Origin: Isoperla grammatica
Lineage: Eukaryota > Arthropoda > Insecta > Plecoptera > Perlodidae
Length of the DNA: 64,000 nt
Assembly (NCBI GenBank): GCA_945910005.1
Contig: OX246743.1
Coordinates: 1,500,122 to 1,564,121, forward strand
Direction of reading: 5' to 3'
Shown: one piece after another, positions 11,309 to 22,594 of the stretch
How positions within the stretch are numbered: position 1 is the first letter of the stretch
How the letters are laid out: each line of letters begins with the position of its first letter
Notes under the pieces: model-generated
The model's database searches: none
Told to the model about the DNA's origin: nothing
The model's input: the letters and a program-made list of their open reading frames with translations, nothing else
Program-made: the position numbers and the translations under genes

Positions 11309-12377
11309 CGAGAAATATGATACGCAAAGTGTTACAATTACGAGACAATGCAATGCAAACCCGTCACCCCGACTGACTGACGCTGCCTGCCCCTCCTTCC
11401 ACTCGTTTCCCCTCCTCCAAGAATCGCGTGACTGGAAGTGCCGATGTGCACAGCAATGCTCAAAACGAAATGGAGCACCCGATAACACATCTTTATTTTG
11501 TACCTGAACGAAAGCTCCGATTACAAAACCAAAATATACGAAATACGCAGAAAAGAAAGACGCAGCGAAAAGTATTACATCATTTTTGTTTTGGAGCAGA
11601 ATCCTCCAAGGTCCCAAGGCATACAGGTCGTCCCCATGCTATTTCTTATGGGAGATTTTCGCTAAAGGGACCTAGCTCGATTTTTTTTTTTGTTTTTTTG
11701 TTTTTTCGATTATTTTTTTTTTTTTATATTTTTTTCCCGGGTTATGGTGAACCCGATTTCTTTTCATTTAGTCGCTAATTTCATAGCTAATCAGCCTTAG
11801 TTAAACATATTTTTTTGGTGTAGCGGGTGAGAACCCCTTTAAGTTGGCATCTCTCATATATGTCAATACTGTCAATACAGCATTACATCTATGACGACAA
11901 TACCTTCCAACATAAGAGGTAGCCAGTATCGAAGAAAGACACGAGTTATATTTAATACTCCCCATATCATTAGAAACATCAACTAAATCCTTCAGCATTG
12001 TAATGCTTTTTCAACATCATGCCAAACATTGTTAAACAATACACATTGTAAAGGACAAGTCTTAGGTAGCAATTAAACAAGTGCATATCACACGTTCATT
12101 CCTATACATAGTTGCCAAACTAAATCATAAAAATATCTTATTTAAGAAAAATAAGTACCAATGCAAAAGGTGGATATCAGAATGCATGTTTACATTATGT
12201 TTCAATAAATATATACATATTAATATGACAGCCCAAGGATAAAACAATATTATTGGTTTAAGAAAAGTCAATTGACTCACTCCATTATAAGAACTTGTAT
12301 CATCTTAGTATGGGGGTTGCATTCAAGAGAGGCATAAATGCAACAACTACAGTGTTGCCAATACTCGCATCACTCAC

Positions 12378-12452
12378 CGTCAAGGCCAGCATGTATGTCG
12401 GTTTGTGTCTGAGTCACGCTAGTATCAGGTTCTATCCCGGGTTGGACACATT
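12378..12452 (-). CDS. Exon A, unit 1 (75 bp, phase 1-1)
   Basis: The acceptor (ATAGTTTCAG) precedes 12452 and the donor GTGAGTG follows 12378. The exon is 75 bp and open only in the phase that joins it to exons B and C, reading CVQPGIEPDTSVTQTQTD and then IHAGLD. The same length, splice sites and open phase recur in units 2, 3 and 4, which argues for a real exon. It shows no known domain. It lies about 2.6 kb upstream of exon B here because of the TTAA element inserted between them. Confidence 0.6.
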
Positions 12453-14388
12453 CTGAAACTATTACAAGAGGGCTAAAATAAAAGTGAATGCAATCAAAAT
12501 TTAGTACGATACGATTTGGTTAATAAGCAACCAACAAACCATTACAGAGCTACCCCAGCCACTACATAAAAGAAGCACAAAATACTGCATAAACAAGAAA
12601 CATACAAGCATTAACTGTCAACGAGGATACTAATAATGGAAAGCACTGAAAACCGACATTATTATTTCTTATAAAATACAATAACAAACAAGAATGAAAG
12701 CATTTATTCGTGAAGCGTTTAGAGCTGCTCAGTTGACAAAGACGAGCGTGAGTGACGTCAAGAGTTCCATGACGTAACAGTTAACTTGACGAGGAGTCTA
12801 GAAGCTCATGTCTCCGCCAGTGCTAACACAACCGTCTTTTGTGCAATCAGGATCATCATGACATAATCCATTATGGTGCAGTGCGGACATAAGACAGGTG
12901 TTGCTGGAAACTCCAGAAAAAAATATTCTGCAGTATTAGCGACTGTTAACGTATCTGAAACAAAGAAATTATTCAAGTTAAATACGTTGAAAGATATCTA
13001 GCTATTGGTCATTGATATCAATCTTGTTGAAATACACACCCTTGATTGTATTCCCTACAAAAACTAGTCAAGACCGTAGCGGTATGTTTTTAACACTAAA
13101 TACAACCAGCATTGCTTATTGTGGCAAGGGTAGCAATAAAAAGCCAAGAGAAAGAAACTTGTACACATAATAAAAAGTGAATATACCTAATGTTAAAACC
13201 GTGCAAATATACCGATCTATAGTCACATTTGCAAGAGTAAGTATTGTAAATATTACCATCTGGCTAGATTAACACTACACACTATAAACTACCATATAAG
13301 CTTAATTATTCATCTGCAAAGATGTTATTTTGTCAGTAGATCCATAATAATTACTAAACAATGACACCCATACTAGTGTGGTGGTTGAATTGGATAGCAC
13401 AATGTATAAAGTGCATACAAAGTGAAAGGTGCTGTGTACTCACTATTCGAAATGGTGAACGATTCCCCACACAAGACTAACAATGGTTATTGCCATGGCT
13501 ACATCACTAGGATTATCCCTCAGCCTTAATACGAGGCCAGTCAAGAGACCAATTCAGTAAGTTTACATCAAGGTTCTTGACATGTAAACAGATGCTGTGA
13601 GTCAGCCTTGTAACAGGGGCTGGAACAAATACACAGAGTTAGAATGTGGGACAAGTTACATGAGAACAAATAACAGCCAGCTGACATCCAAGGATTAGGA
13701 GCTAATGAGTTATCATCATGTTCAAGAACATAAGTTTAAATAGATGAAGGCCTAGGTGATAAACGTACCAAAATGATTAACGTATTTCTCTTAAATTCTT
13801 TACAATTATCTTTTGTATGTATCCGGTAGGCACAAAACGGACAATGCAAAACATTGTCTTCCCCAAAATACAACCAAAGACATCAACAGATACAGCAACA
13901 AGCCTGTTTAGCTTTTTAATTTCTTTTCACGTGCTTTACAAGACTGTGGTTGTCCGTCTACGCAGCTTTAACTCATCGCAGAAGATTCATGTTACAAACA
14001 AACTACGCACATGATAGCTTTTTGACAATCACAGTCACGCTTCAAGTGGAATGTCAATCCCTAGAGAGGTGGCCTTGATAAGATGGTACTATCATGCAGT
14101 TCGTAGTCCACCATCTTCGGGATCGGAAGGTCACATTTGATCACAACAACTGAAAAAAGAAACATTCCGCACAATAAAAAAACTTGCATCTTTCAATAAA
14201 TATAATAGTGCCAGTTATTCATTCATAAAAAATAACAAAAATTTTTAGACTAACGGTATATGGGGATAATACTGAGATCAATGTTCTACCAATTTTAATT
14301 AATGATCAGCAGAACAGTTATATAGATAGTTATTAAATTTACATTAGTAAGATTTCGGTCCTGCTGCAGATATAGACAAACTAATATA

Positions 14389-14440
<52 letters not shown>

Positions 14441-14496
14441 GTAGCAATAAAAATAATGTTAATAATTAAAATAATAACAAAAATAATAATAATAGA

Positions 14497-14540
<44 letters not shown>

Positions 14541-14556
14541 TAGCAATAAAAATAAT
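14389..14556. repeat. (AAT)n microsatellite, unit 2
   Basis: Interrupted AAT trinucleotide in the same place as in the other units. Confidence 0.95.
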
Positions 14557-14770
14557 GATAAGGTTCACCAGTGAAAAGCATAACAAATACGTACAAAGTT
14601 ATATTTATAATATTTGTATTCAATTATTCATTGATACACCTATTGTTTTTTGTGTTTATAACATCGGATTGCCAGTAGGGGCTCACCTGCTTATTAGAGT
14701 TCATGTGTGTTAACATGGTGAGTGATAAACCCAAGCATGGATAAAATTATAAGGTCAAGGGTAGGCATAC

Positions 14771-17101
14771 GCATCACAGTGTTATGGAGGGTGCTCAAGA
14801 TAGCAATGAGGGTAAGCATGGGATGATGATGAATGATATCAAAGTGTGCACCACATCTAGTGTTATAGAATAGGGTGCTTAAGATAACAATGAGGGTAAG
14901 CATGGGATGATGATGAATGATATCAAAGTGTGCACCACATCTAGTGTTATGGAATAGGGTGCTCGAGATAACAATGAGGGTAAGCATGGGATGATGATGA
15001 ATGATATCAAAGTGTGCACCACATCTAGTGTTATAGAATAGGGTGCTCAAGATAACAATGAGGGTAAGCATGGGATGATGATGAATGATATCAAAGTGTG
15101 CACCACATCTAGTGTTATAGAATAGGGTGCTCAAGATAACAATGAGGGTAAGCATGGGATGATGATGAATGATATCAAAGTGTGCACCACATCTAGTGTT
15201 ATGGAATAGGGTGCTCAAGATAGCAATGAGGGTAAGCATGGGATGATGATGAATGATATCAAAGTGTGCACAACATCTAGTGTTATGGAATAGGGTGCTC
15301 AAGATAGCAATGAGGGTAAGCATGGGATGATGATGAATGATATCAAAGTGTGCACCACATCTAGTGTTATGGAATAGGGTGCTCAAGATAGCAATGAGGG
15401 TAAGCATGGGATGATGATGAATGATATCAAAGTGTGCACAACATCTAGTGTTATGGAATAGGGTGCTCAAGATAGCAATGAGGGTAAGCATGGGATGATG
15501 ATGAATGATATCAAAGTGTGCACAACATCTAGTGTTATGGAATAGGGTGCTCAAGATAACAATGAGGGTAAGCATGGGGTGATGATGAATGATATCAAAG
15601 TGTGCACCACATCTAGTGTTATGGAATAGGGTGCTCAAGATAACAATGAGGGTAAGCATGGGGTGATGATGAATGATATCAAAGTGTGCACCACATCTAG
15701 TGTTATGGAATAGGGTGCTCAAGATAACAATGAGGGTAAGCATGGGGTGATGATGAATGATATCAAAGTGTGCACCACATCTAGTGTTATGGAATAGGGT
15801 GCTCAAGATAACAATGAGGGTAAGCATGGGATGATGATGAATGATATCAAAGTGTGCACAACATCTAGTGTTATGGAATAGGGTGCTCAAGATAGCAATG
15901 AGGGTAAGCATGGGATGATGATGAATGATATCAAAGTGTGCACCACATCTAGTGTTATGGAATAGGGTGCTCGAGATAACAATGAGGGTAAGCATGGGAT
16001 GATGATGAATGATATCAAAGTGTGCACCACATCTAGTGTTATAGAATAGGGTGCTCAAGATAACAATGAGGGTAAGCATGGGATGATGATGAATGATATC
16101 AAAGTGTGCACCACATCTAGTGTTATAGAATAGGGTGCTCAAGATAGCAATGAGGGTAAGCATGGGATGATGATGAATGATATCAAAGTGTGCACAACAT
16201 CTAGTGTTATGGAATAGGGTGCTCAAGATAGCAATGAGGGTAAGCATGGGATGATGATGAATGATATCAAAGTGTGCACCACATCTAGTGTTATGGAATA
16301 GGGTGCTCAAGATAACAATGAGGGTAAGCATGGGGTGATGATGAATGATATCAAAGTGTGCACAACATCTAGTGTTATGGAATAGGGTGCTCAAGATAGC
16401 AATGAGGGTAAGCATGGGATGATGATGAATGATATCAAAGTGTGCACAACATCTAGTGTTATGGAATAGGGTGCTCAAGATAGCAATGAGGGTAAGCATG
16501 GGATGATGATGAATGATATCAAAGTGTGCACAACATCTAGTGTTATGGAATAGGGTGCTCAAGATAACAATGAGGGTAAGCATGGGGTGATGATGAATGA
16601 TATCAAAGTGTGCACCACATCTAGTGTTATGGAATAGGGTGCTCAAGATAACAATGAGGGTAAGCATGGGGTGATGATGAATGATATCAAAGTGTGCACC
16701 ACATCTAGTGTTATGGAATAGGGTGCTCAAGATAACAATGAGGGTGAGCATGGGATGATGATGAATGATATCAAAGTGTGCACAACATCTAGTGTTATGG
16801 AATAGGGTGCTCAAGATAACAATGAGGGTGAGCATGGGATGATGATGAATGATATCAAAGTGTGCACCACATATAGTGTTATGGAGGGTGCTCAAAACAA
16901 TGAGGGTAAGCATGGGATGGTGATGAATGATATCAAAGTGTGCACCACATCTAGTGTTATGGAATAGGGTGCTCAAGATAACAATGAGGGTGAGCATGGG
17001 ATGATGATGAATGATATCAAAGTGTGCACCACATCTAATGTTATAGAATAGGGTGCTCAAGATGAAAATGAGGGTAAGCATGGGATGATGATAAATGATA
17101 T
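14771..17101. repeat. 84-bp minisatellite, unit 2 (about 28 copies)
   Basis: This is the longest of the four arrays. Monomer variants (GATAGCAATGAGG versus GATAACAATGAGG, CACAACATC versus CACCACATC, GGGGTGATG versus GGGATGATG) come in repeated blocks, pointing to multi-monomer duplication. Two monomers (near 14785 and 16880) have short deletions that keep the minus frame open. Confidence 0.97.
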
Positions 17102-19514
17102 CATCATGAATGATACAAAAAGAAGGCATAGCTTTGTGTGGTTCTAATTGTTAAATTGCAGAATGGGATTAAGGGATACAGCAAGACACAGATCAATACA
17201 ACTAAACAAATATGAATTTATGTTATTTTGCAAAGAATACACTTAAATGGACAGAAAAAGATACAAAACGAAGGTCTGATCATTGTTTTGAATATAACTA
17301 TTCTAATGCTACCATTTTAACTCACCATAAAGCGAACACATGATTTGTTGGCGTGTTGGGCATAGAGCCGGTATACAAGTACCAATATGAAAAATGCTAG
17401 TGATACAACGACTAAATTTCACAAGAAAATAAGATTTCATAAGGAAAGACAATGCAAACATCACCTGCAGACGACAGGGAAAATTAATTTAAATTTCGTC
17501 CCGATCGTTTTCATTTTACTGAAGTTTGATTATACCCATAGGTACAGACAGAAGTCCAATTCTGGTCTTTAGAGTACACCCACTTCCTCTTTAGTACCTA
17601 CTTAAGAATTGTGGCTTAATAAATACATAAATGCGTTGCTGCTACAGAAATATAGATGTGAACCAGACTACATTGTAATTTATTATTAGGGTAGAATAAA
17701 TGTGAGGAACTATCTCCCAATTTCATCCTTGGTTGATACAGCAAATGCACCTTTTCTCAACACCTCAATAAAAAAGTTTCCTTGTTTAGAAGTTAGTGAA
17801 TAGCTACTAATCACCACAGACAATTAAACCTAGGGTTCATAACATTGTGTTTTATAATGTAATATGCTATGTGTCTGGAAATAAAACTAATTATGCAATA
17901 CAGAGGAAGTTTGCTTGGTAGTTGCATGATGATTTAGCAATTGTTTATACATATTTAGCACCCATTCCAGAAAGTAGGATTAATTATTTGCACTTACTAT
18001 GCAGTATAATGAAATATTGCTTATAAGTCGCATTTAGCAATTGTTTTTACATTTTTAGCACACATCCAGAAAGTAGGATTAAAGGTGGGTCCGAGAACTC
18101 ACGTGGTTGTCCTACTTACCCTATTGTGAAATATCTATAACCATTGTATTCTAATTATGTCTTAGTAAAAATTGAATTGAAAACATTTGGTAGAAACAAA
18201 ATAAACCTATCTATATTATTTGACTACGGTTGCTAGCCAGAAAGATGATTTACACGTATAGTATTTAAGATGGACACTGATCTTAACTTCTCCCCACAGG
18301 ATCCATATGAGAATCATCTGTCAGCTCCACTGATACCTAATGAGTGTCGTCAGACAAAACCTAACCTTAAACGTTGTGGCAATGTTAGCCATGTATTGTA
18401 CTTAATAGTAAATAATAAGAACCGGTAGGGACAATTTCGTATGAATCTGACAATTTATAATATGGCATGCTTTATGACATGCATAGGGGAAACCCAGGCA
18501 AAGTGGATACCCCAGAAAATGACAAGTCAATAAGTCTTATTTTTCCTAGGCACCATTAGATACCAGCACGCCACTTTTTCCGTTATGGCCGCTACCTACA
18601 CAGCTACGTAAGAAACATTAGTTAACGCAGTTCTGATGCCTAGTTTGGATGTCATGCTAAGATATGTGGGTGTTTACTATTTTCCTTACAATTTTTGCAA
18701 TGCATCTTTTTGTATTAATAAGGTTATATGTAATTATTATAATTAATAGGTAATCTGCAGCTGTACATTATAAACTCACAGCAAATGTAATTGCTATGCC
18801 ATTTGCTGAAGGCCAACACTAATGTACAGCCTTACTGGCTGCTCAATGTGTTCTTGGGAAATGTGGATAGGGCAAAGCTGGTAAGTTATCCACTTATGCT
18901 TTATTGGTAGAAGATCATATTTTGTTATGAATGTGATGATTAATCACAAACACATAAATATCTAGGTCAGTGTCACGTACCAGTATGTACCGGTACCAGT
19001 ACCAGTGTGTTTAAGTAAAATTATATTAGTATAACACTATATATGTCATATCTTACTACGACACTAACGTAAAAGAAGAGTAAAGTTCAATCTATATTCT
19101 TTGTTATAATAAGAATAATTTGATTTATGTGTGAATCAATTTAGGTTACTAAGAACTAATATACTTATTAAATGTATTAATGTTTAAGCAGTGTGAGTTT
19201 TTTTTTTATTTTTCACTTTACGCTTACGTGGTGTTGACTTGACCTGTACTTTCGGGCAAAGTGGATAGTTTAAAAAAAAATTTTGTTAAAAGCAAAACAA
19301 ACAAAAAATACAAACATCCATTGCACTGATCTGTATTTTTAATGTTGTTAACAGTGAGTTACTGTGTATTTATAATTAAACTGTTTGTTTTACTTTCAAA
19401 ACATAAGCATATATTTTATTCTAAACCTGAACATAACCACTTTGCCTGGATCTCCCATATCGGTATAAAAAATTTAGCTTAATAAATAATTTAATGAAAT
19501 AAAATGGAACATTA

Positions 19515-20095
19515 CTACGGTCTTTGGTGCCCACATACGAGCTTTATGTGCCTCACGAGGCTACACCTCAATGTATACGTTTTTGCACAAGTAGGACACT
19601 TGTGGGATTTTTGGAGACCACAGTCATTCTTCATATGCCAATTATAACTACGTTTAAGTACAAACATTCTGGCACACTTGGGACATTTGTGAGGTTCTTT
19701 ACGGCCACAGTCGTGCTTCTTATGCACATATAGATTTTGTTTAAATGCAAACGTTTTGTTACATGAATGACATTTGTGAAGTTCTTTGCGGCCACAGTCG
19801 TGCTTCTTATGCACATATAGATCATGTTTCAATGCAAACGTTTTGTTACATGAATGACATTTGTGAGGTTCTTTGCGGCCACAGTCGTGCTTCTTATGCA
19901 CATTTAGATCTTGTTTCAATGCAAACGTTTTGTTACATGTAGAACACTTGTGACGTTCTTTGTGACCACAGTCATGTTTTATGTGGAATGTTAATTGGTA
20001 TTGTGTCTTGTAGCTCGAGGAGCAGCCAGGACACTGAAACCTCCTCCCACTCTGCACGCCACTATCAGGTACAGGACGCCACACATCACCTGCAA
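19515..20095 (-). CDS. Terminal C2HC zinc-finger exon C, unit 2 (six fingers)
   Basis: Acceptor TGTGTTGCAG precedes 20095. The exon then reads VAGDVWRPVPDSG, a basic SGRR, and six fingers C-x2-C-x12-H-x4-C: CPGC, CSTC (FALKQDL), CHSC (FALKHDL), CHSC (FAFKQNL), CPKC (FVLKRSY) and CPTC (YTLRCSL). It ends CGHQRP and a TAG at 19515. Units 1 and 3 have five fingers, so one CHSC finger was duplicated here. All zinc ligands are present. Linkers (CGRKEPHKC) are near-identical while the residues just before the histidine vary, as expected for DNA-contacting helix positions. It is probably the C-terminal DNA-binding exon of a transcription factor whose 5' exons lie upstream on the minus strand (to the right). 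AATAAA lies about 95 bp after the stop. Confidence 0.82.
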
Positions 20096-20267
20096 CTGCA
20101 ACACATTCAATATAAGAACGTAGATTCAAAATGTAGCACAGCATATTTCTCTATTTATGTTAAGATAGTGTTTTGATTGAAACTAGAATAAAGTGTCCCT
20201 GTATTGTAGGATATAAATAAATCATACATAGAAAGTTTATCTACAAAAGAACCTGAGCAAAGAATAT

Positions 20268-21192
20268 TGTGAAGAATGACCATTTCATGGTCTTCTTCTG
20301 CTCTATCAATATGAGTTGTTGGCCAGTGTCCGGATGTGTTGAAATCCTAACAGGATGCATGCACAAGTTGAGTGTACCCGTGGAATGTGCATGTGTCAGG
20401 ATTTCAACACTTTGTCAGGAGCGGGCAACGAACGCCGATAAGCGAGAAAACCTGAGTCAGTTGGACTTTGTTTTATTAAAATGTACAACGGTGGCAGGCT
20501 CCCACTTTATTAACATAGAGAAAGAGGGGGAGGGAGTCCTTAGAGCTAATTGGCTGATTCGAGCGGGAAAACAGTTTGAAGAAAGAAGAATAGGCTTTTC
20601 CAACGAAATCTATGTCTTGGGGGGGGTTAAGAGCAATGACGTCAGGAGTGTCGAAGGGAGACTGAAAGATTGACCGGCTCGAGGAGTTCTCGTTTAAACA
20701 TCGTGGAGGAAACATCAACCGGGGTTCGAGGAGTGAGTGACCACGCATGGAAAAGGATTAAGCACACAAGAGCGGAAGAGTGAAGTAGAAGGAAGCCAAC
20801 AAGATCAGTACCGGGATCCGAACGAGGGGCGGGCCAGGACCAGTGGATTGGCTGGATTGCTGTACCAGGCCGTCATAAAAGGGTAGGATGTGGATCTATT
20901 AGATTGCTTATGTTAAATTAAGTCGTACCCACGCACGCATACTCATGATGCAACAGTTTACGGAATGACCGAATAGGGTAGAAGTTTAAGAAAATATATA
21001 CGTAACCTTCGTTATTGAAATCTGTTTGTTGAATGGTGTTAACCCTGCGTCGATCCATGACCCTACAAACATATCGATCAAGGTCAAGATTGGGGGAAAA
21101 CTGGGCCTCTTAGCTTAACATCAGCTATGCTCCCCAAGCCAATCAAGGCAACAACATCTGCCTTGGGGCTCAGTCAACCCCTTTTCTTCACA
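20268..21192. mobile_element. 925-bp insertion with TG...CA ends, probable solo LTR
   Basis: Units 1 and 3 read AAAGAATATAGAAGATG without interruption. In unit 2 this is split by TGTGAAGAATG...TTCTTCACA, flanked by ATAT on both sides (20264-20267 and 21193-21196). TG/CA ends in a short inverted repeat and a 4-bp duplication suit a solo LTR. CATAAAAGGG near 20873 could be its TATA region. No pol sequence is present, so the family is unknown. Confidence 0.6.
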
Positions 21193-21223
21193 ATATAGAA
21201 GATGTATTCCCAGCAACTCATAC

Positions 21224-21319
21224 CAGGTGCAGCGTGCTCGTCAGCACCTCCTAGCAGCGAGCTGTCGCATCTCACCAGCCTGACTGTGGCGACTGGAAGA
21301 GTTGGTGTGGGCGGGGGAC
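21224..21319 (-). CDS. Exon B, unit 2 (96 bp, phase 1-1)
   Basis: The acceptor CTTTCTTCCACAG and donor GTATGAGT are identical to unit 1. The exon is open in the same phase (PPPTPTLPVATVRLVRCDSS, then LLGGADEHAAP). In unit 2 the distance to exon C is increased by the 925-bp insertion in the intron. Confidence 0.6.
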
Positions 21320-21782
21320 CTGTGGAAGAAAGAATACGTGTGACGATACGATTACGATAATACAAGACAACACAGAGACACGTTATTGTTGTTAGTTGAT
21401 AACATTAGTTATGACAATCTGTGTCATGTAACACGTGGCATTTGTTGTTCATACTACATTGGAACTTCTTGTTCCTTCCACAGCATGGAGGACACTACCC
21501 GTGTTTTCAATGCACCTTGACAACGCCTGCCAACATACGAGCTGATAGTACCACTTCAATACAGGAAGCAGAGAACTCATATATATGTCACTTTAGCATT
21601 ACATCTATGACGACAATTCCTTCCAAAATAAGGCGTAGCCAGTGTCGAAAAAAGGCACGAGTAATATTTAATACTCCCCATATCATTAGAAACATCATCA
21701 AAATCCTTCAGCATTGTAATGCGGTTTTAACATCATGCCAAACATTGTTAAACAATTTATATTGTAAAGAACGAGTCTTTTG

Positions 21783-22200
21783 CTTAGACCAGTAATATAG
21801 GTAGACGGAGCAAGCAGATGCTAGTGACCGGCCGCGAGTGAAACCAACATTCAGACCACATGATGTGGGGACAAGATGCGCGGCAATTTAAAGCGTCTGC
21901 GTATGAACAGTACAAACAGTACATCGTTGTGTAAAGAAAAATGATCATTTTCAATAAGTATCATTTCTTCAGAAATCATTTCTGAGGAAATACAAATAAT
22001 AATACATCCTTTGTCAAATGTCAAACGTATTTGCCGCGCACTTAACACCATCTAGCGGCAAACCTGCGAACTTCTCGCTAACAATGCAGTCTATCGGGGA
22101 TTGACCCGTCGAGAAGGCTTTGTCCCCACATCACGTGGTTTCAATGAAGGTCTCACTCGCGATGACGTCATACTCCGTCTACCTATATTACTGGTCTAAG
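21783..22200. mobile_element. 418-bp hAT MITE, unit 2 copy
   Basis: The inverted ends begin CTTAGACCAGTAATATAGG and run 28 bp before diverging. They are flanked by 8-bp duplications GTCTTTTG (21775-21782 and 22201-22208). Unit 1 and unit 4 have the empty site (GTCTTAGGTAGC). It carries no coding capacity. Confidence 0.92.
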
Positions 22201-22519
22201 GTCTTTTGAAGCAATTATACAAGTGCATATAAATGTTTATTCCTATACATAGTTGCCAAGTGAAATCATAAAAATATCTTATTTAAGAAAAAATGAGTAC
22301 CAATGCAAAAGGTGGATATCAGAATGAATGTGTTCGTTATGTTTCCATAAATATATACATTATTATATGACAGTCCAAGGAAAAAACAATATTAATTGTT
22401 TAAGAAAAGTCAATTGACTCACTCCATCATAAGAACTTGTATCATCTTAGTGTGGGGGTTGCATTCAAGAGAGACATAAATGCAACAACTACAGTGTTGC
22501 CAATACTCGCATCACTCAC

Positions 22520-22594
22520 CATCAAGGCCAACATGTCCGTCAGTTTGTGTCTGAGTCACGCTAGTAACAGGTTCTATCCCGGGTTGGACACATT
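22520..22594 (-). CDS. Exon A, unit 2 (75 bp, phase 1-1)
   Basis: The acceptor (TTATGTTTCAG) and donor GTGAGTG are conserved, the length is 75 bp and the phase is open: CVQPGIEPVTSVTQTQTD and then GHVGLD. Splicing to exon B would restore a glycine codon across the junction. Confidence 0.6.

Larger units (their letters stand above)
10046..11838. mobile_element. TTAA-flanked DNA element (piggyBac-like) with P2RX7-type cargo
   Basis: The ends are inverted AGGGGTTCTCACCTGCTA / TAGCGGGTGAGAACCCCT, bounded on each side by TTAA (10042-10045 and 11839-11842). Duplication of TTAA is diagnostic for piggyBac-type transposition. The 1793-bp element is absent from units 2 and 3. It contains a CT tract, a decayed P2RX7-like domain gene and T-rich stretches at 11680-11735. 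No piggyBac DDD transposase was recognised, so it would be non-autonomous. Confidence 0.72.
2817..13706 (-). repeat. Tandem array unit 1 (about 10.9 kb)
   Basis: Units are recognised by an anchor (AATCATCATGTTCAAGAAC) near 2825, 13714, 23859, 32304 and 37795. Unit 1 contains in plus order: a GAA tract, an AAT tract, the 84-bp minisatellite, a non-coding conserved spacer (6060-7650), a 573-bp hAT insertion, a second spacer, exon C, exon B, a TTAA-flanked element of 1.8 kb, exon A and a third spacer to 13706. The spacers are conserved between units but show no convincing gene. A GGCAAAGTGGATA-like motif recurs near 7436, 8388 and 8738 and in the matching places of units 2 and 3. Confidence 0.85.
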
